Assembly (NCBI RefSeq): GCF_014639795.1
Contig: NZ_BMGC01000024.1
Span: forward strand, 1 to 63,267
Direction: 5' to 3'
DNA from: Gordonia jinhuaensis
GTDB taxonomy: Bacteria > Actinomycetota > Actinomycetes > Mycobacteriales > Mycobacteriaceae
Length of the DNA: 63,267 bases
Shown here piece by piece: positions 17,985-26,711 of the stretch (its first letter is position 1; each line of letters opens with the position of its first letter). Below the pieces are notes generated by a model that ran no database searches, was not told the origin of the DNA, and was given only the letters and a program-made list of their open reading frames with translations. The position numbers were made by a program, and so were the translations under genes.

Positions 17985-19028
17985 GTGAACGCCCCGTCTA
18001 CCCCGCCTCCGGGTTGGTTTCCCGACCCTGCCGAGAGGTACCAGCTGCGATTCTGGTCGGGAACGTCGTGGACCGAGCACGTGAGCGCAGACGGACGCGC
18101 CCTCGTCGATCCGATGGGGCCACCCGGCACGGCGCCGGCAACTCCGATCAACGCGGCGCCCGAAGTGGCCGCCTCCGACGCACTCGCCACCACGACTCCC
18201 GCTGCGGACAAGCCGGGTTTCCTCGAACGCCGCCGCCGCAAGCGCGAGGCCGCACGGCAACAGGCGATCGCCGACGACGCCAGCCGAGATGAGCTGCAGT
18301 CCACCGCGATTGACGCCGCACTCGGCGACACCGTGGCGATGACAGCGCTTCCCGCACTCGTCGCCACAGCGCGACACCTGTACTCCGACAGGGACTTCGA
18401 GTCGCGTGCATGGTCGGCGATCACCAAGGCGATTCGCGTCGCACTGGCCGACGACATCCTCAGCGCCGACGAGTCGGAGCACATTCAACGGCTCGGCGAG
18501 GCCTTCGGGATCACGTCGGTTTTCGACGAGGTCGCCACACGTGACAGTGAGCTGCTCGAGGAACTCGCCGTCGCCGAGATCAATGACGGGCGACTGCCGA
18601 TCGAGGAAAACTCGCCGCTGATCCCCCGATCTGGCGAGGTCGCGCACTACTCCTGTCGCGTGGCGTTGATGAAAGAGACTGCGGTCAGGGAGTTTCGAGG
18701 CGGGTCCCAGGGTGTGTCGATCCGGATCGCGAAAGGGGTCAACTATCGCGTCGGAGGGGTACGCGGGCGCAGCGTGGTGGTGGGAACGACGCAGACCGAG
18801 CAGGACACCGGCGACCTCGTCATCACCGATCGTCGCGCGGTGTTCATCGGAGGCAAGCGAACCCTGGAGTTTCGCTACGACCGGCTGATCGCCCTCGAGC
18901 AATACCGCGATGGCATCCGGATGAACGTGTCGAACAGGCAGACGGCGTCGCTGTTCATCGTCAAGTCGGGATCCCCCACCATCGCGGCCGCCCTGATTTC
19001 GCATCTCGCCGCGTCGGCGGAGCGGTAG
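17985..19028 (+). CDS. DUF2510 protein with TerB-like and PH-like parts
   Basis: 347 residues from GTG 17985. It begins with the DUF2510 motif PPGWFPDPAERYQLRFWSGT followed by WTEHV, a small domain common at actinobacterial cell-envelope proteins. The middle (about 110-190) is helical with two acidic segments and TerB-like spacing. The C-terminal third reads DTGDLVITDRRAVFIGGKRT, like a short PH-type or 'bacterial PH' domain. There is no membrane segment. Function is unknown; such proteins are usually peripheral membrane or scaffold proteins. Confidence 0.7.
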   Translation: MNAPSTPPPGWFPDPAERYQLRFWSGTSWTEHVSADGRALVDPMGPPGTAPATPINAAPEVAASDALATTTPAADKPGFLERRRRKREAARQQAIADDASRDELQSTAIDAALGDTVAMTALPALVATARHLYSDRDFESRAWSAITKAIRVALADDILSADESEHIQRLGEAFGITSVFDEVATRDSELLEELAVAEINDGRLPIEENSPLIPRSGEVAHYSCRVALMKETAVREFRGGSQGVSIRIAKGVNYRVGGVRGRSVVVGTTQTEQDTGDLVITDRRAVFIGGKRTLEFRYDRLIALEQYRDGIRMNVSNRQTASLFIVKSGSPTIAAALISHLAASAER

Positions 19029-19061
19029 CCCGGCGAGTTGCCGGCAAGCTCCGGGTCTCAC

Positions 19062-19568
19062 TCACCGCTGCGAGACGACCACCGTGAACGTGGTCGGGCG
19101 AACCGTGGAGTCCTTGTCGGTGACCGTGACCGAGGTTCGTCCGGCGGCCAGTGCTGTCACACCCGGGTTGAACTTGGCACTGCCATCGTCATGTCCTGCA
19201 ACGAACTTCGCGACCTCAGGTTTGTCGACAGTGCCAGCGAAATACTCTCCCGGCGCGTCCCCGGTGGTGATGTTGAGCACCTGGCCCACCACCAGGTCGA
19301 CCGTGGCGCCATCGAGGTCCTCGACCGGCCGGGTGACCGGAGCGATGACCATGGCGCTGTCGGCGGCCGCCGATCCAGTCGGCGATGCAGTCGGCGATGC
19401 AGTCGGCGATGCAGTCGGCGATGCAGTCGGCGAGGTCGACACAGGTTGCGTGGCTGACGACGGCCGGGAATCTGATCCCGATGTGTCCGTGGACCCGGCA
19501 CTGCCGCACGCGGCCAACGAGAACCCCGCTGCGGTGGCCATCGCAGCAGCCAGAATTCGGTGTCGCAT
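19062..19568 (-). CDS. lipoprotein with PTAS repeat linker
   Basis: 168 residues from ATG 19568. The signal peptide ends in a lipobox (GFSLAAC), so the protein is anchored on the outer face of the membrane. A linker with four to five SPTA repeats follows, encoded by 12-bp tandem repeats at about 19376-19436. The C-terminal domain (about 85-168) is beta-rich (GATVDLVVGQVLNITTGDAP, FVAGHDDGSAKFNPGVTALA) like an Ig-type or chagasin-like fold; the latter is only a suggestion. The ligand is unknown. Confidence 0.7.
   Translation of the reverse strand: MRHRILAAAMATAAGFSLAACGSAGSTDTSGSDSRPSSATQPVSTSPTASPTASPTASPTASPTGSAAADSAMVIAPVTRPVEDLDGATVDLVVGQVLNITTGDAPGEYFAGTVDKPEVAKFVAGHDDGSAKFNPGVTALAAGRTSVTVTDKDSTVRPTTFTVVVSQR
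19376..19436. repeat. 12-bp tandem repeats in a lipoprotein gene
   Basis: About five near-identical copies of GCAGTCGGCGAT (plus strand), encoding the PTAS repeat on the minus strand. Because the unit is a multiple of three, slippage would change linker length without breaking the frame. Confidence 0.8.
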
Positions 19569-19675
19569 GACCACCATTATGTCCACCGCCGCGCCCCGGC
19601 AGGGTTCACCACGCTGGGAGGCGAATCGCGTCCCGTAAGGTGGCTGATCGTGATTGCCGAAGGCAGGTGCTGACC

Positions 19676-20530
19676 ATGCGTTACGGAGTGTTCATTCTGC
19701 CCGACCGCCCATGGCAGCAGACCCGACCTGCGTGGGAACGTGCCGAGCAGTTGGGTTTCGACCACGCCTGGACGTTCGACCACCTCGTGTGGGGCGGGTT
19801 ACCCGATTCGCAATGGTTCTCGTGCATCCCGACGCTCACCGCCGCGGCGGCAGTCACTTCTCGAATCATGTTGGGCGCCTTTGTCTTCTCTCCGAACTTC
19901 CGGCATCCGGTGTCGTTGAGCCGTGAGATCCAGACCCTGGTCGACATCTCGGACGGTCGGCTTCTCGCCGGACTCGGCGCTGGCGGCACTCCCGACGACT
20001 TGATCCTGGGGCAGAGCCCGCAGACGCCACGGGAACGGGTCGACCGGCTACAGGAATTCGCTCGCTTGCTCGATCGGACCCTGCGCGAGGATCACGTGAG
20101 CGCGGCCGGTGAGTACTACTCGTCGCGCGACATGCGACTGGTCGGCGGATCGGTCCGCGACCGCGTGCCGCTGCTCATGGCCGGCAACGGACCCCGCTCG
20201 ATCCGTTTCGCGGCTGCATTCGGCGACGGCTGGGTCACCAACGGTGCGGTCACCGACGACGTCGAGACCTGGTTCGCCGAGCTCGGCCGCAGCCGCGAGG
20301 TTCTCGAGACGCGGCTCGCCGAGCGACCCGATGCCGACAGGTTCGCCCGCTACCTCAACCTCGCGTCGTGTCCACTCAGTCCACTCGAGAGCATCGGCGC
20401 CTTCGACGAGATCACAGGTCGCGCCGCGGGCCTGGGCTTCACCGATGTGATCCTGGCGTGGCCGCGGAGCGAACCTCCGTACAAGGGATCCGAGGAGATG
20501 CTGGAGAGGATCGCCGCCGAGCGGTTGTGA
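19676..20530 (+). CDS. LLM-class F420/FMN-dependent oxidoreductase
   Basis: 284 residues from ATG 19676. Luciferase-like barrel features are YGVFILPDRPW at the N-terminus, HAWTFDHLVWG, then LGAFVFSPNFRHPVSLSREI and SDGRLLAGLGAGG. The last two are the usual LLM cofactor-binding stretches. In mycolic-acid actinomycetes most such proteins use F420. The substrate is unknown. It stands alone, followed by a small membrane protein on the same strand. Confidence 0.85.
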   Translation: MRYGVFILPDRPWQQTRPAWERAEQLGFDHAWTFDHLVWGGLPDSQWFSCIPTLTAAAAVTSRIMLGAFVFSPNFRHPVSLSREIQTLVDISDGRLLAGLGAGGTPDDLILGQSPQTPRERVDRLQEFARLLDRTLREDHVSAAGEYYSSRDMRLVGGSVRDRVPLLMAGNGPRSIRFAAAFGDGWVTNGAVTDDVETWFAELGRSREVLETRLAERPDADRFARYLNLASCPLSPLESIGAFDEITGRAAGLGFTDVILAWPRSEPPYKGSEEMLERIAAERL

Positions 20531-20581
20531 GCGGGCTGCCGTCAGCACGGCACCTCAGCTGCTGTCCACTACCATTCCCGC

Positions 20582-21007
20582 GTGAGCACCGTTGACGCCC
20601 GCCGCAGGACCTCGAGGAATCAGACACTGGTCGCGGTCTTTTCCCTGACTGTCGTGGGTGGCGTCATTGCACTCTTCTTCTGGAGCATCACCTCGCCCCA
20701 GAAGGTGGCGACCAAGAAGTGCCGCGCCGAGACCATGTACCTGCTCACCGCAGCAGTGAACCAACACGGTCACATCGTCCACATGAGCACGGCGACCCTG
20801 TCAACGGCTCCCCCGCCCGAGGACAGTCTTCTCGACTACCGGCCCGGCACCGACAAGCATTTCATCGTCACCGGCACCGCTGCCCTGTCGCCGGAACCCG
20901 ACACCACCCTGCCGTTCACTTGTGACGCGGTGGTGACACCGCAGAATCGGGTCGACGCCAAAGTCAGCATGGACCCCGAATCGCTCCTGAAGAAGTCGCT
21001 GCCCTGA
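20582..21007 (+). CDS. single-pass membrane hypothetical protein
   Basis: 141 residues from GTG 20582. A basic N-terminus is followed by one transmembrane helix (about residues 17-37, VAVFSLTVVGGVIALFFW). The rest is an extracytoplasmic domain with two cysteines (KKCRAE and FTCDAVV). No family is recognised. It follows the LLM gene by 51 bp and may share its transcript. Confidence 0.6.
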   Translation: MSTVDARRRTSRNQTLVAVFSLTVVGGVIALFFWSITSPQKVATKKCRAETMYLLTAAVNQHGHIVHMSTATLSTAPPPEDSLLDYRPGTDKHFIVTGTAALSPEPDTTLPFTCDAVVTPQNRVDAKVSMDPESLLKKSLP

Positions 21008-21096
21008 CGCTCATGCCACGGACCGGGCCGAACGAGGACTGGGCCGAACGTGCGCCAGCCGAACGTGCGCCGTGAGATGCTGCGAGACTGACATCC

Positions 21097-22437
21097 ATGA
21101 GCGCCACGATCCCGTCCCATCACCACGACACGATCGTGGTGGGAGCGGGAATCGCCGGGCTCACCGCCGCCCGCCTGCTCGCTCGCGCAGGGCAGCGGGT
21201 GGTGATCCTCGAAGCGCGTGACCGCATCGGCGGGCGTGTCCACACCCAGCGCACCGCGGACACGGTCACCGACCTCGGCGCCTCGTGGATACACGGCATC
21301 GACGATGCTCCGCTGTACGCGGTGACCCAAGCATTCGGGATGCGAACCGTCGAGTTCACGGTCGGCAGTTATCAACCCGACGGACGCCCCATCGCCTACT
21401 ACGACCCCGACGGCCGCCGTCTCACCGATGCCCAGACTGCGGAGTTCGCTGCCGACATCCACCTCGTTGACGGTCTCCTGACCGAGTTCGTCTCGACTAT
21501 CGGTCCCGGCACCTCCTACGGAACTGCTGTGGATCACGTTCTGGCACAGTGTGATTGGCCAGATGAGCGATGCGCCCGCGTTCGTGAGTACCTGCGCCAC
21601 CGCACCGAGGAACAGTACGGCGTGTGGATCGACGATCTCGACGCGCACGGCCTCGACGACGATGAAACGGTCGGCGAAGAGGTGGTGTTTCCCGACGGCT
21701 ACGACCGGCTCGCGTCGCATCTGGGCGACGGGCTGACCGTTCAGTTGGACCATGTGGTCTCCCGAGTGGACTGGAATCGCTCAGGAGTGACGGTCGAGTC
21801 GTCACGGGGCGTGTTCACCGCCGACCGGGTTGTGGTGACGGTGCCGGTGGGGATACTCAAGTCCGGTGCGTTGTCTTTTCATCCTCCACTGCCGGAGCCC
21901 GTTTCGGGCGCACTGAGCCGACTGGAGATGAACGCTTTCGAGAAGGTGTTCCTCCGTTTTCCGGCCAGATTCTGGGATGACGACGTCTACGCGATTCGAC
22001 GCCAGGGCAAGGCCGGGCAGTGGTGGCATTCGTGGTACGACCTCACTGCATTGCACGGGCAACCCACGTTGCTGACCTTTGCGGCCGGGCCATGTGCGCG
22101 GGAAGTGATCGATTGGAGCGACGAGGATGTCGCCGCATCAGTCCTCGCCGCGCTGCGTGAGATCTACGGCCACCGGGTACCCGAACCGACACAGATCGAT
22201 GTGACTCACTGGCAACGTGATCCGTTCGCTCTCGGGTCATACGCCTACATGACCGTCGGCTCGACGACCGCCGACCACGACGTTCTGGCGACTCCGATCG
22301 ACGGCGTTGTGCACCTCGCCGGTGAGGCGACGTGGACCGATGATCCGGCCACCGTCACCGCGGCACTGTTGTCGGGTCGGCGCGCGACCGAGAACATCCT
22401 CGGGCGCGACGCGGCGATCTCACAGCTGTGGGAGTAG
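21097..22437 (+). CDS. FAD-dependent amine oxidase (MAO/polyamine oxidase type)
   Basis: 446 residues. The N-terminal FAD fold VVGAGIAGLTAARLLARAGQ is followed by EARDRIGGRVHTQR (R-x-G-G-R), the amine-oxidase signature. VPVGILKSGALSFHPPLPE is the typical second cofactor segment, and HLAGEATWTDDPATV the C-terminal FAD-binding end. The family oxidises amines to aldehydes or imines with H2O2 release. Substrate class could be polyamines. It lies between unrelated genes. Confidence 0.9.
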   Translation: MSATIPSHHHDTIVVGAGIAGLTAARLLARAGQRVVILEARDRIGGRVHTQRTADTVTDLGASWIHGIDDAPLYAVTQAFGMRTVEFTVGSYQPDGRPIAYYDPDGRRLTDAQTAEFAADIHLVDGLLTEFVSTIGPGTSYGTAVDHVLAQCDWPDERCARVREYLRHRTEEQYGVWIDDLDAHGLDDDETVGEEVVFPDGYDRLASHLGDGLTVQLDHVVSRVDWNRSGVTVESSRGVFTADRVVVTVPVGILKSGALSFHPPLPEPVSGALSRLEMNAFEKVFLRFPARFWDDDVYAIRRQGKAGQWWHSWYDLTALHGQPTLLTFAAGPCAREVIDWSDEDVAASVLAALREIYGHRVPEPTQIDVTHWQRDPFALGSYAYMTVGSTTADHDVLATPIDGVVHLAGEATWTDDPATVTAALLSGRRATENILGRDAAISQLWE

Positions 22438-22443
22438 ACGGGC

Positions 22444-23673
22444 TCACGCAGCTGTTTCCCAGCGCCCGTTCCACCGCGCCGCAACGCCCACCGCTCGTGT
22501 CAGTACCGGCAGGAACGCCTCGATGTCGCGGCTCTGCTCCGTCCACTCGGTGCCTGCTGTGCCACCGGGAACGTCAGCGTCGAGCCACGGCTTCATGGCG
22601 GCGAGATGTTCGCTGCAGATGCGGGCGTAGCGCCTCAGCAGCGGGGTGTTGGCCCGAGTCCGTCGGGCGAGCTCGTCGGACGTCAGAGACTCCGGCTCCT
22701 CTCGGTACTCCCTCAACAGGGCAGCCAACCCCTCTGGCATCGCATCGATGCCGACGGCATCGGTTTCCCGCATCCACGCGGCCTGATCGGGCTGAAGTTG
22801 CTCGATGATGTCGATCGCCCCCTCGCGGAGGAACACCGTCCAATCCTGCAGTGCTGACACCAGATTCGATGGATGGAACACGGTCGCATCGATGGCGCGC
22901 ACCGCGAACACGTGACCCTTGGTGACCACGATCGACACATCTGGCCAGCGTGCGGAGTGCTCGGCGATCACCGCACCGAGCAGAACCAGATCGGGGGTCC
23001 CGTGCGCAATGACCGTGCACAGTTCCACTCGCAATGCGTATGGCGAGACCAGGAGTCTGGTGTGGACCCCGTCGACGTCGACACTGATGGATCGGTCGTT
23101 CACATCGGTCAGCACAAGCCCTACTGCCTGCAGCGTCTCTCTCGCGAGCGTCAGCAGATGAGTCGCGTCGACGGTCGCCGCAGCTGGTGAGGAGATGGGG
23201 ATCGGACGCGTATGCGGTGGCCGGTCATAGGAGGTTGTCGGTGCCGTGGCTTCGCGCGACGAGTCACGCACCCGAACCTCCGCGGGATCGGCGATATCCC
23301 ATATCTCACGTAGTGCGGCGATCAGCTGATCGGCGAGATCGGCGACCGACCGCCGGCCCGACTCCACGATGTGATCGCCTGAACGCAACCGCCGCCACCC
23401 GAGCGACACCATGACACCTCGTTGTCGCTGCCACTGCTGCGCTGCCGGATCGGACAGCACCAGCTCGAGCCACGTGTTGCGGCGGGCGGTGCAGCGCACT
23501 CGCTTCGAGCCTGTGACGGTGACCTGGAGAATGCGGCGTTCTAGCCCGCTGGACGGATCTGTGCGCATGAGGTCGAGCGTCTCGCCTCGTTCGAGGATGC
23601 GCATTCGCTCGCTCAGTCGGCGTGCGAACACTTCCCACTCGCGCTGATACTCGGACAAATTCGGGTACTCCAC
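22444..23673 (-). CDS. TY-Chap-like putative chaperone protein
   Basis: 409 residues from GTG 23673. Two similar alpha/beta units are visible. The first (about 1-130) has RSVADLADQLIAALREIWDI. The second (about 160-290) resembles T3SS-chaperone/YbjN-like proteins: LLVSPYALRVELCTVIAHGT, VTKGHVFAVRAIDATVFHPS and LVSALQDWTVFLREGAIDII. The helical C-terminus is Asp/Glu-rich. Proteins of this kind in actinobacteria are called TY-Chap; the assignment is from pattern memory. A candidate SOS box lies 36 bp upstream of the start. Confidence 0.55.
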   Translation of the reverse strand: MEYPNLSEYQREWEVFARRLSERMRILERGETLDLMRTDPSSGLERRILQVTVTGSKRVRCTARRNTWLELVLSDPAAQQWQRQRGVMVSLGWRRLRSGDHIVESGRRSVADLADQLIAALREIWDIADPAEVRVRDSSREATAPTTSYDRPPHTRPIPISSPAAATVDATHLLTLARETLQAVGLVLTDVNDRSISVDVDGVHTRLLVSPYALRVELCTVIAHGTPDLVLLGAVIAEHSARWPDVSIVVTKGHVFAVRAIDATVFHPSNLVSALQDWTVFLREGAIDIIEQLQPDQAAWMRETDAVGIDAMPEGLAALLREYREEPESLTSDELARRTRANTPLLRRYARICSEHLAAMKPWLDADVPGGTAGTEWTEQSRDIEAFLPVLTRAVGVAARWNGRWETAA

Positions 23674-23708
23674 AGCCCCTCCAATGCATGGTGGCGATCA
23701 TCAGATGT

Positions 23709-23724
23709 TCAAACACTAGTTCGA
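23709..23724. promoter_or_regulatory. candidate LexA/SOS box
   Basis: TCAAAC-ACTA-GTTCGA differs at one base from the mycobacterial SOS box TCGAAC-N4-GTTCGA. It lies 36 bp upstream of the TY-Chap-like gene on the minus strand. A single-mismatch site can arise by chance in a window of this size. Confidence 0.4.
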
Positions 23725-23827
23725 AGGTCTGACATTGCTGTGGCCTCCCCCGAGTACCGCCTCGACGTGCCGGTTGTGGCGTCATCGCGCTCTCACAGGA
23801 GGCCGACGCGACTCGATGTTCGACAGC

Positions 23828-24250
23828 TCAACTCGCCGACCACTGGTGCCACGTCAGCTCACGGATCACGATCACCGGTCCGTCGGGTCGCTGATCGCGA
23901 TACTGCGGGTACTTCTCGGCGAGCAGATCGATAGCGAAGGCCCCGACCGGACTCTCCGGCGTGATCACCTCGGCACGCCCGTCGACCCGAACCCACCACA
24001 GCCGACTCCACTCATCGGAGTAGTGGTCCACCAGCAACGACACCGCGGGGTTGGCGACGATGTTCGCCAGTCGCTGCAACCGATAGGTGCGTTTCGGTTT
24101 GTGATCGACGCACGTGTACACCACACCATCGGCCTCGGCGAACACCGTCGGCACCACATGCGCTGCGCCCTGGGGGGTCACGGTCGCGAGCCGACCGATT
24201 CGCGCGTTCACAAAGCGTTCTCGCATCGGTTCATCCATCATGCCTTCCAC
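23828..24250 (-). CDS. PPOX-class F420-dependent enzyme
   Basis: About 140 residues; ATGs at 24250, 24241 and 24238 are all possible. The split beta-barrel flavin fold is evident: IGRLATVTPQGAAHVVPTVF, VYTCVDHKPKRTYRLQRLAN, VSLLVDHYSDEW and LWWVRVDGRAEVI. The sequence fits the TIGR03668-type F420-binding subfamily. The role is unknown; relatives reduce biliverdin or quinones. It is divergent from a VOC-family gene, with 39 bp between the starts. Confidence 0.85.
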   Translation of the reverse strand: MEGMMDEPMRERFVNARIGRLATVTPQGAAHVVPTVFAEADGVVYTCVDHKPKRTYRLQRLANIVANPAVSLLVDHYSDEWSRLWWVRVDGRAEVITPESPVGAFAIDLLAEKYPQYRDQRPDGPVIVIRELTWHQWSAS

Positions 24251-24289
24251 ACGGTACCCAGGGTCGGCGAATCACCATAGGATCGCGCC

Positions 24290-24640
24290 ATGACGCTTTC
24301 CGTGGGCATGATCACCGTCGACTCCGCCGATCCCGTGCCACTGGCGCAGTGGTGGGCAACAGCCATCAAAGGAACGGTGTTGGCCGACAACGACGGCTGG
24401 TTCGTCATCGTCGGAGGTGTCGATGGTCAACCCCGCTTGGGGTTTCAAAAGGTCTACGATCCGACCCCGGGAAAGAACCGGATGCATATCGACTTCACCT
24501 CGACCGAATTCCCCGAGATCGTTGAACGACTGGTGACCGACGGGGCGACGAAGCTCACCGAGCACGAGATGGGCGGCTTCGCCTGGGTGACGATGGCCGA
24601 CCCCGACGGCAACGTGTTCTGCGTATCCGGTGGTGAGTGA
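24290..24640 (+). CDS. VOC/glyoxalase-family protein
   Basis: 116 residues in one vicinal-oxygen-chelate unit. It opens SVGMITVDSADPVPLAQWWA and ends MADPDGNVFCVSGGE, the usual D-P-x-G-N strand. RMHIDFTSTEFPEIVERLVT supplies the metal-site His. The substrate is unknown. It converges with the MerR-type gene downstream. Confidence 0.8.
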   Translation: MTLSVGMITVDSADPVPLAQWWATAIKGTVLADNDGWFVIVGGVDGQPRLGFQKVYDPTPGKNRMHIDFTSTEFPEIVERLVTDGATKLTEHEMGGFAWVTMADPDGNVFCVSGGE

Positions 24641-24710
24641 CAACCCGGCGAACGCGGCCCCCACTGATAAGACCTGTTGCGGAGATGCCCCGGGTCGTCC
24701 GACATCGCCG

Positions 24711-25211
24711 TCACTCTGGTGCGGCACCGTCCGACTCGTCGCCGGTACGACCGCCGTAGGTGGCAATCTTGCATTCGGTGGCGACCAACGACAGTGTCAA
24801 TTCACGCAGCTGTCGGCGGATCGTGTCGCGATGTTCGATGAGCATGTCGAGGCGCTCGGGTTCAGTATCCGAACCCTGGTCGACCAGGTCGACGTAGTGC
24901 TGTAAGTCGCGCATTGGCATGCCCGACAACCTCATTCGAGTCAGGAACACGAGGCGCTGCTGCGCGTGTGCGTCGTACACCCGATGTCCGCTCGAGTCAC
25001 GGCCGACATCCACCAGCCCAGCACGCTCGTAGTAGCGCAGCGTGTGCGGCGAGAGATCCAGCAACTCCGCGAGTTCTGTGATGGACATCGGCACAGACTC
25101 GTCGCCAACGTCGACGAGTCTGTGCACTATCTCCATTGACAGCGTGCCGTCGATGTCTGACGACTCACCGAGCTCTCTGATGACTCGAGCCATGATGTCG
25201 TGTGTCGGCAT
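24711..25211 (-). CDS. MerR-family regulator of the SDR operon
   Basis: 166 residues; the N-terminal ~40 residues before SITELAELLDLSPHTLRYYE may be an extension, and ATG at about 25088 is an alternative start. The HTH and wing (YYERAGLVDVGRDSSGHRVY) are standard MerR. The coiled coil (DMLIEHRDTIRRQLRELTLS) mediates dimerisation. No cysteine effector site is present, so an organic signal is likely. It follows the SDR gene by 4 bp, so the regulator is made from the promoter it controls at 26122-26152. Confidence 0.85.
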   Translation of the reverse strand: MPTHDIMARVIRELGESSDIDGTLSMEIVHRLVDVGDESVPMSITELAELLDLSPHTLRYYERAGLVDVGRDSSGHRVYDAHAQQRLVFLTRMRLSGMPMRDLQHYVDLVDQGSDTEPERLDMLIEHRDTIRRQLRELTLSLVATECKIATYGGRTGDESDGAAPE

Positions 25212-25215
25212 GGGA

Positions 25216-26079
25216 TCAGACCGCCTGGGCCGCGGCCGGCATGCCTGGGAAGTCCGCGCCCCGAGCGATGTCGGCCCAGTCGAGTACGTTCGCCAGTTCG
25301 CGCTCGTAGCACTGACCGAGCCTGGCGACAGCCTCGGTGCCCAGTGGCAGCCGTAGCGGGATGCTATCTGCCTGTGCGAGATCGGCGAGAATCACTGCCG
25401 CTCGCGCAGGGTCGCCCTCCTGAATGCCATCAGCGCCAGACAGATCTGCGCGCACGGGTCCCACGACGTCGGCGTATGCATCCATTGTCGTCGCCATACC
25501 CAGAGAGTGCGAGGTGTTGAAGCCGGTTCGGAACCGCGAAGGCTCCACCAGTACAACGCGTACCCCGAACGGCGCCATCTCCGCGGCCAGCGCCTCACTC
25601 CACCCTTCGAGAGCGAACTTACTGGCGGAATACGCACCCATACCGGGGAACGAAAGCCGACCACCCTGGCTGGACATCTGGATGACGGTACCGCTTTTGC
25701 GCTGACGCATCCCCGGCAGCACCGCACGTGTCAACGCTGCTGCGGCGAAGAAATTCAGCTCCAGTACCTCGCGCAACTGCTCCACGGTGAGCTCCTCGGC
25801 TGCTCCGACGATCGCTCGACCCGCGTTGTTGACGAGTACGTCGACGGCACCGAAACGGCTGACGGCATGGTCAGCCACATGCTCGACCGCGCCCGGTTCC
25901 CGCAGATCGGCTACGGCAACAGACAGGGTGTCCGGATAGCGATGAACCAGATCTGCGACGGTTTCCGGGTCGCGCACGGAGGCGACCACCGCCTGCCCGC
26001 GGCCGAGAACCTCGCCGGTGAGCGCTTTGCCGAATCCCTGGGATGCTCCGGTGATCAGCCAGGTCAGTGGTGTGGTCAT
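25216..26079 (-). CDS. short-chain dehydrogenase/reductase
   Basis: 287 residues. The Rossmann motif is LITGASQGFGKALTG, with DVLVNNAGRAIVG and the catalytic pair Y-x-x-x-K in YSASKFALEGWSEALAAE. S of QMSSQGG completes the triad. It is a classical SDR whose substrate is unknown. It is first in an operon with the MerR regulator and has a MerR-type promoter upstream, so it is probably induced by a toxic small molecule. Confidence 0.9.
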   Translation of the reverse strand: MTTPLTWLITGASQGFGKALTGEVLGRGQAVVASVRDPETVADLVHRYPDTLSVAVADLREPGAVEHVADHAVSRFGAVDVLVNNAGRAIVGAAEELTVEQLREVLELNFFAAAALTRAVLPGMRQRKSGTVIQMSSQGGRLSFPGMGAYSASKFALEGWSEALAAEMAPFGVRVVLVEPSRFRTGFNTSHSLGMATTMDAYADVVGPVRADLSGADGIQEGDPARAAVILADLAQADSIPLRLPLGTEAVARLGQCYERELANVLDWADIARGADFPGMPAAAQAV

Positions 26080-26121
26080 GAATTTCTCCTGTCGCTCAGT
26101 AGGGCTCGTGGACTACGTGGA

Positions 26122-26152
26122 ACGGTAGGAGTTCGAGCGCACTCGAACGCAA
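26122..26152 (-). promoter_or_regulatory. MerR-type promoter with 19-bp spacer and operator
   Basis: On the minus strand TTGCGT (-35) and TACCGT (-10) are separated by 19 bp, the over-long spacer typical of MerR-activated promoters. Centred in it is a perfect palindrome, GTTCGAG-CGCA-CTCGAAC (26131-26148). It lies 43 bp upstream of the SDR start. Confidence 0.75.
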
Positions 26153-26219
26153 GGCAAGTACAGCGAACCTCGCTCGTTCTCTGTGACCATGTGTCGGAGC
26201 CATCTGCTAGTCAGGTTGT

Positions 26220-26711
26220 ATGACGCAGGTCCTGTCGCACGGTGCCATCCCCGGTCGAGGCAACTCGGTGAACCCGTTCGTCGTGCTCGACGGCGCCGTG
26301 GCCTTCATTCGGTTCGCCGAGTCCGTGTTCGGCGGTCGTGAGGTGGTCGAAGCGCACACGACGACACCGGACGGCCGAATCATCCACGGCGAGATGGAGA
26401 TCGGTGATGCGCTCATACTCCTCTCCGACACGCAGCCGGGCTGGTCGACGCGCCCGGGGCTGTTCCAGGTGTGGGTTGCCGACGTCGCAGACGCGATGGA
26501 GCACGCGATCGAACATGGGTCAACGGTGATCACCGATCCGACGCCGTTCTACGGGTCGATCACGCTCGCTCGCATCGAGGATCCCTGGGGCAACCTGTGG
26601 TGGCTGTATCAGCCGGTGCCGGGTCAGGCCGACCCGACGCCGGTCTGGGAGGGCGGCAGCGACACTGTGTTCCGAACCATCGACGAGTACATGCGCGGCA
26701 GTCGCCGATAG
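26220..26711 (+). CDS. VOC-family (PhnB-like) protein
   Basis: 163 residues. It has the glyoxalase-like pattern NPFVVLDGAVAFIRFAESVF, GRIIHGEMEIGDALILLSD, PGLFQVWVADVADAMEHAIE and RIEDPWGNLWWLYQP, with H-x-E and the D-P-x-G-N strand. Function is unknown; some relatives bind drugs. Its 3' 192 bp are antisense to the open tail of the MFS gene. Confidence 0.8.
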   Translation: MTQVLSHGAIPGRGNSVNPFVVLDGAVAFIRFAESVFGGREVVEAHTTTPDGRIIHGEMEIGDALILLSDTQPGWSTRPGLFQVWVADVADAMEHAIEHGSTVITDPTPFYGSITLARIEDPWGNLWWLYQPVPGQADPTPVWEGGSDTVFRTIDEYMRGSRR

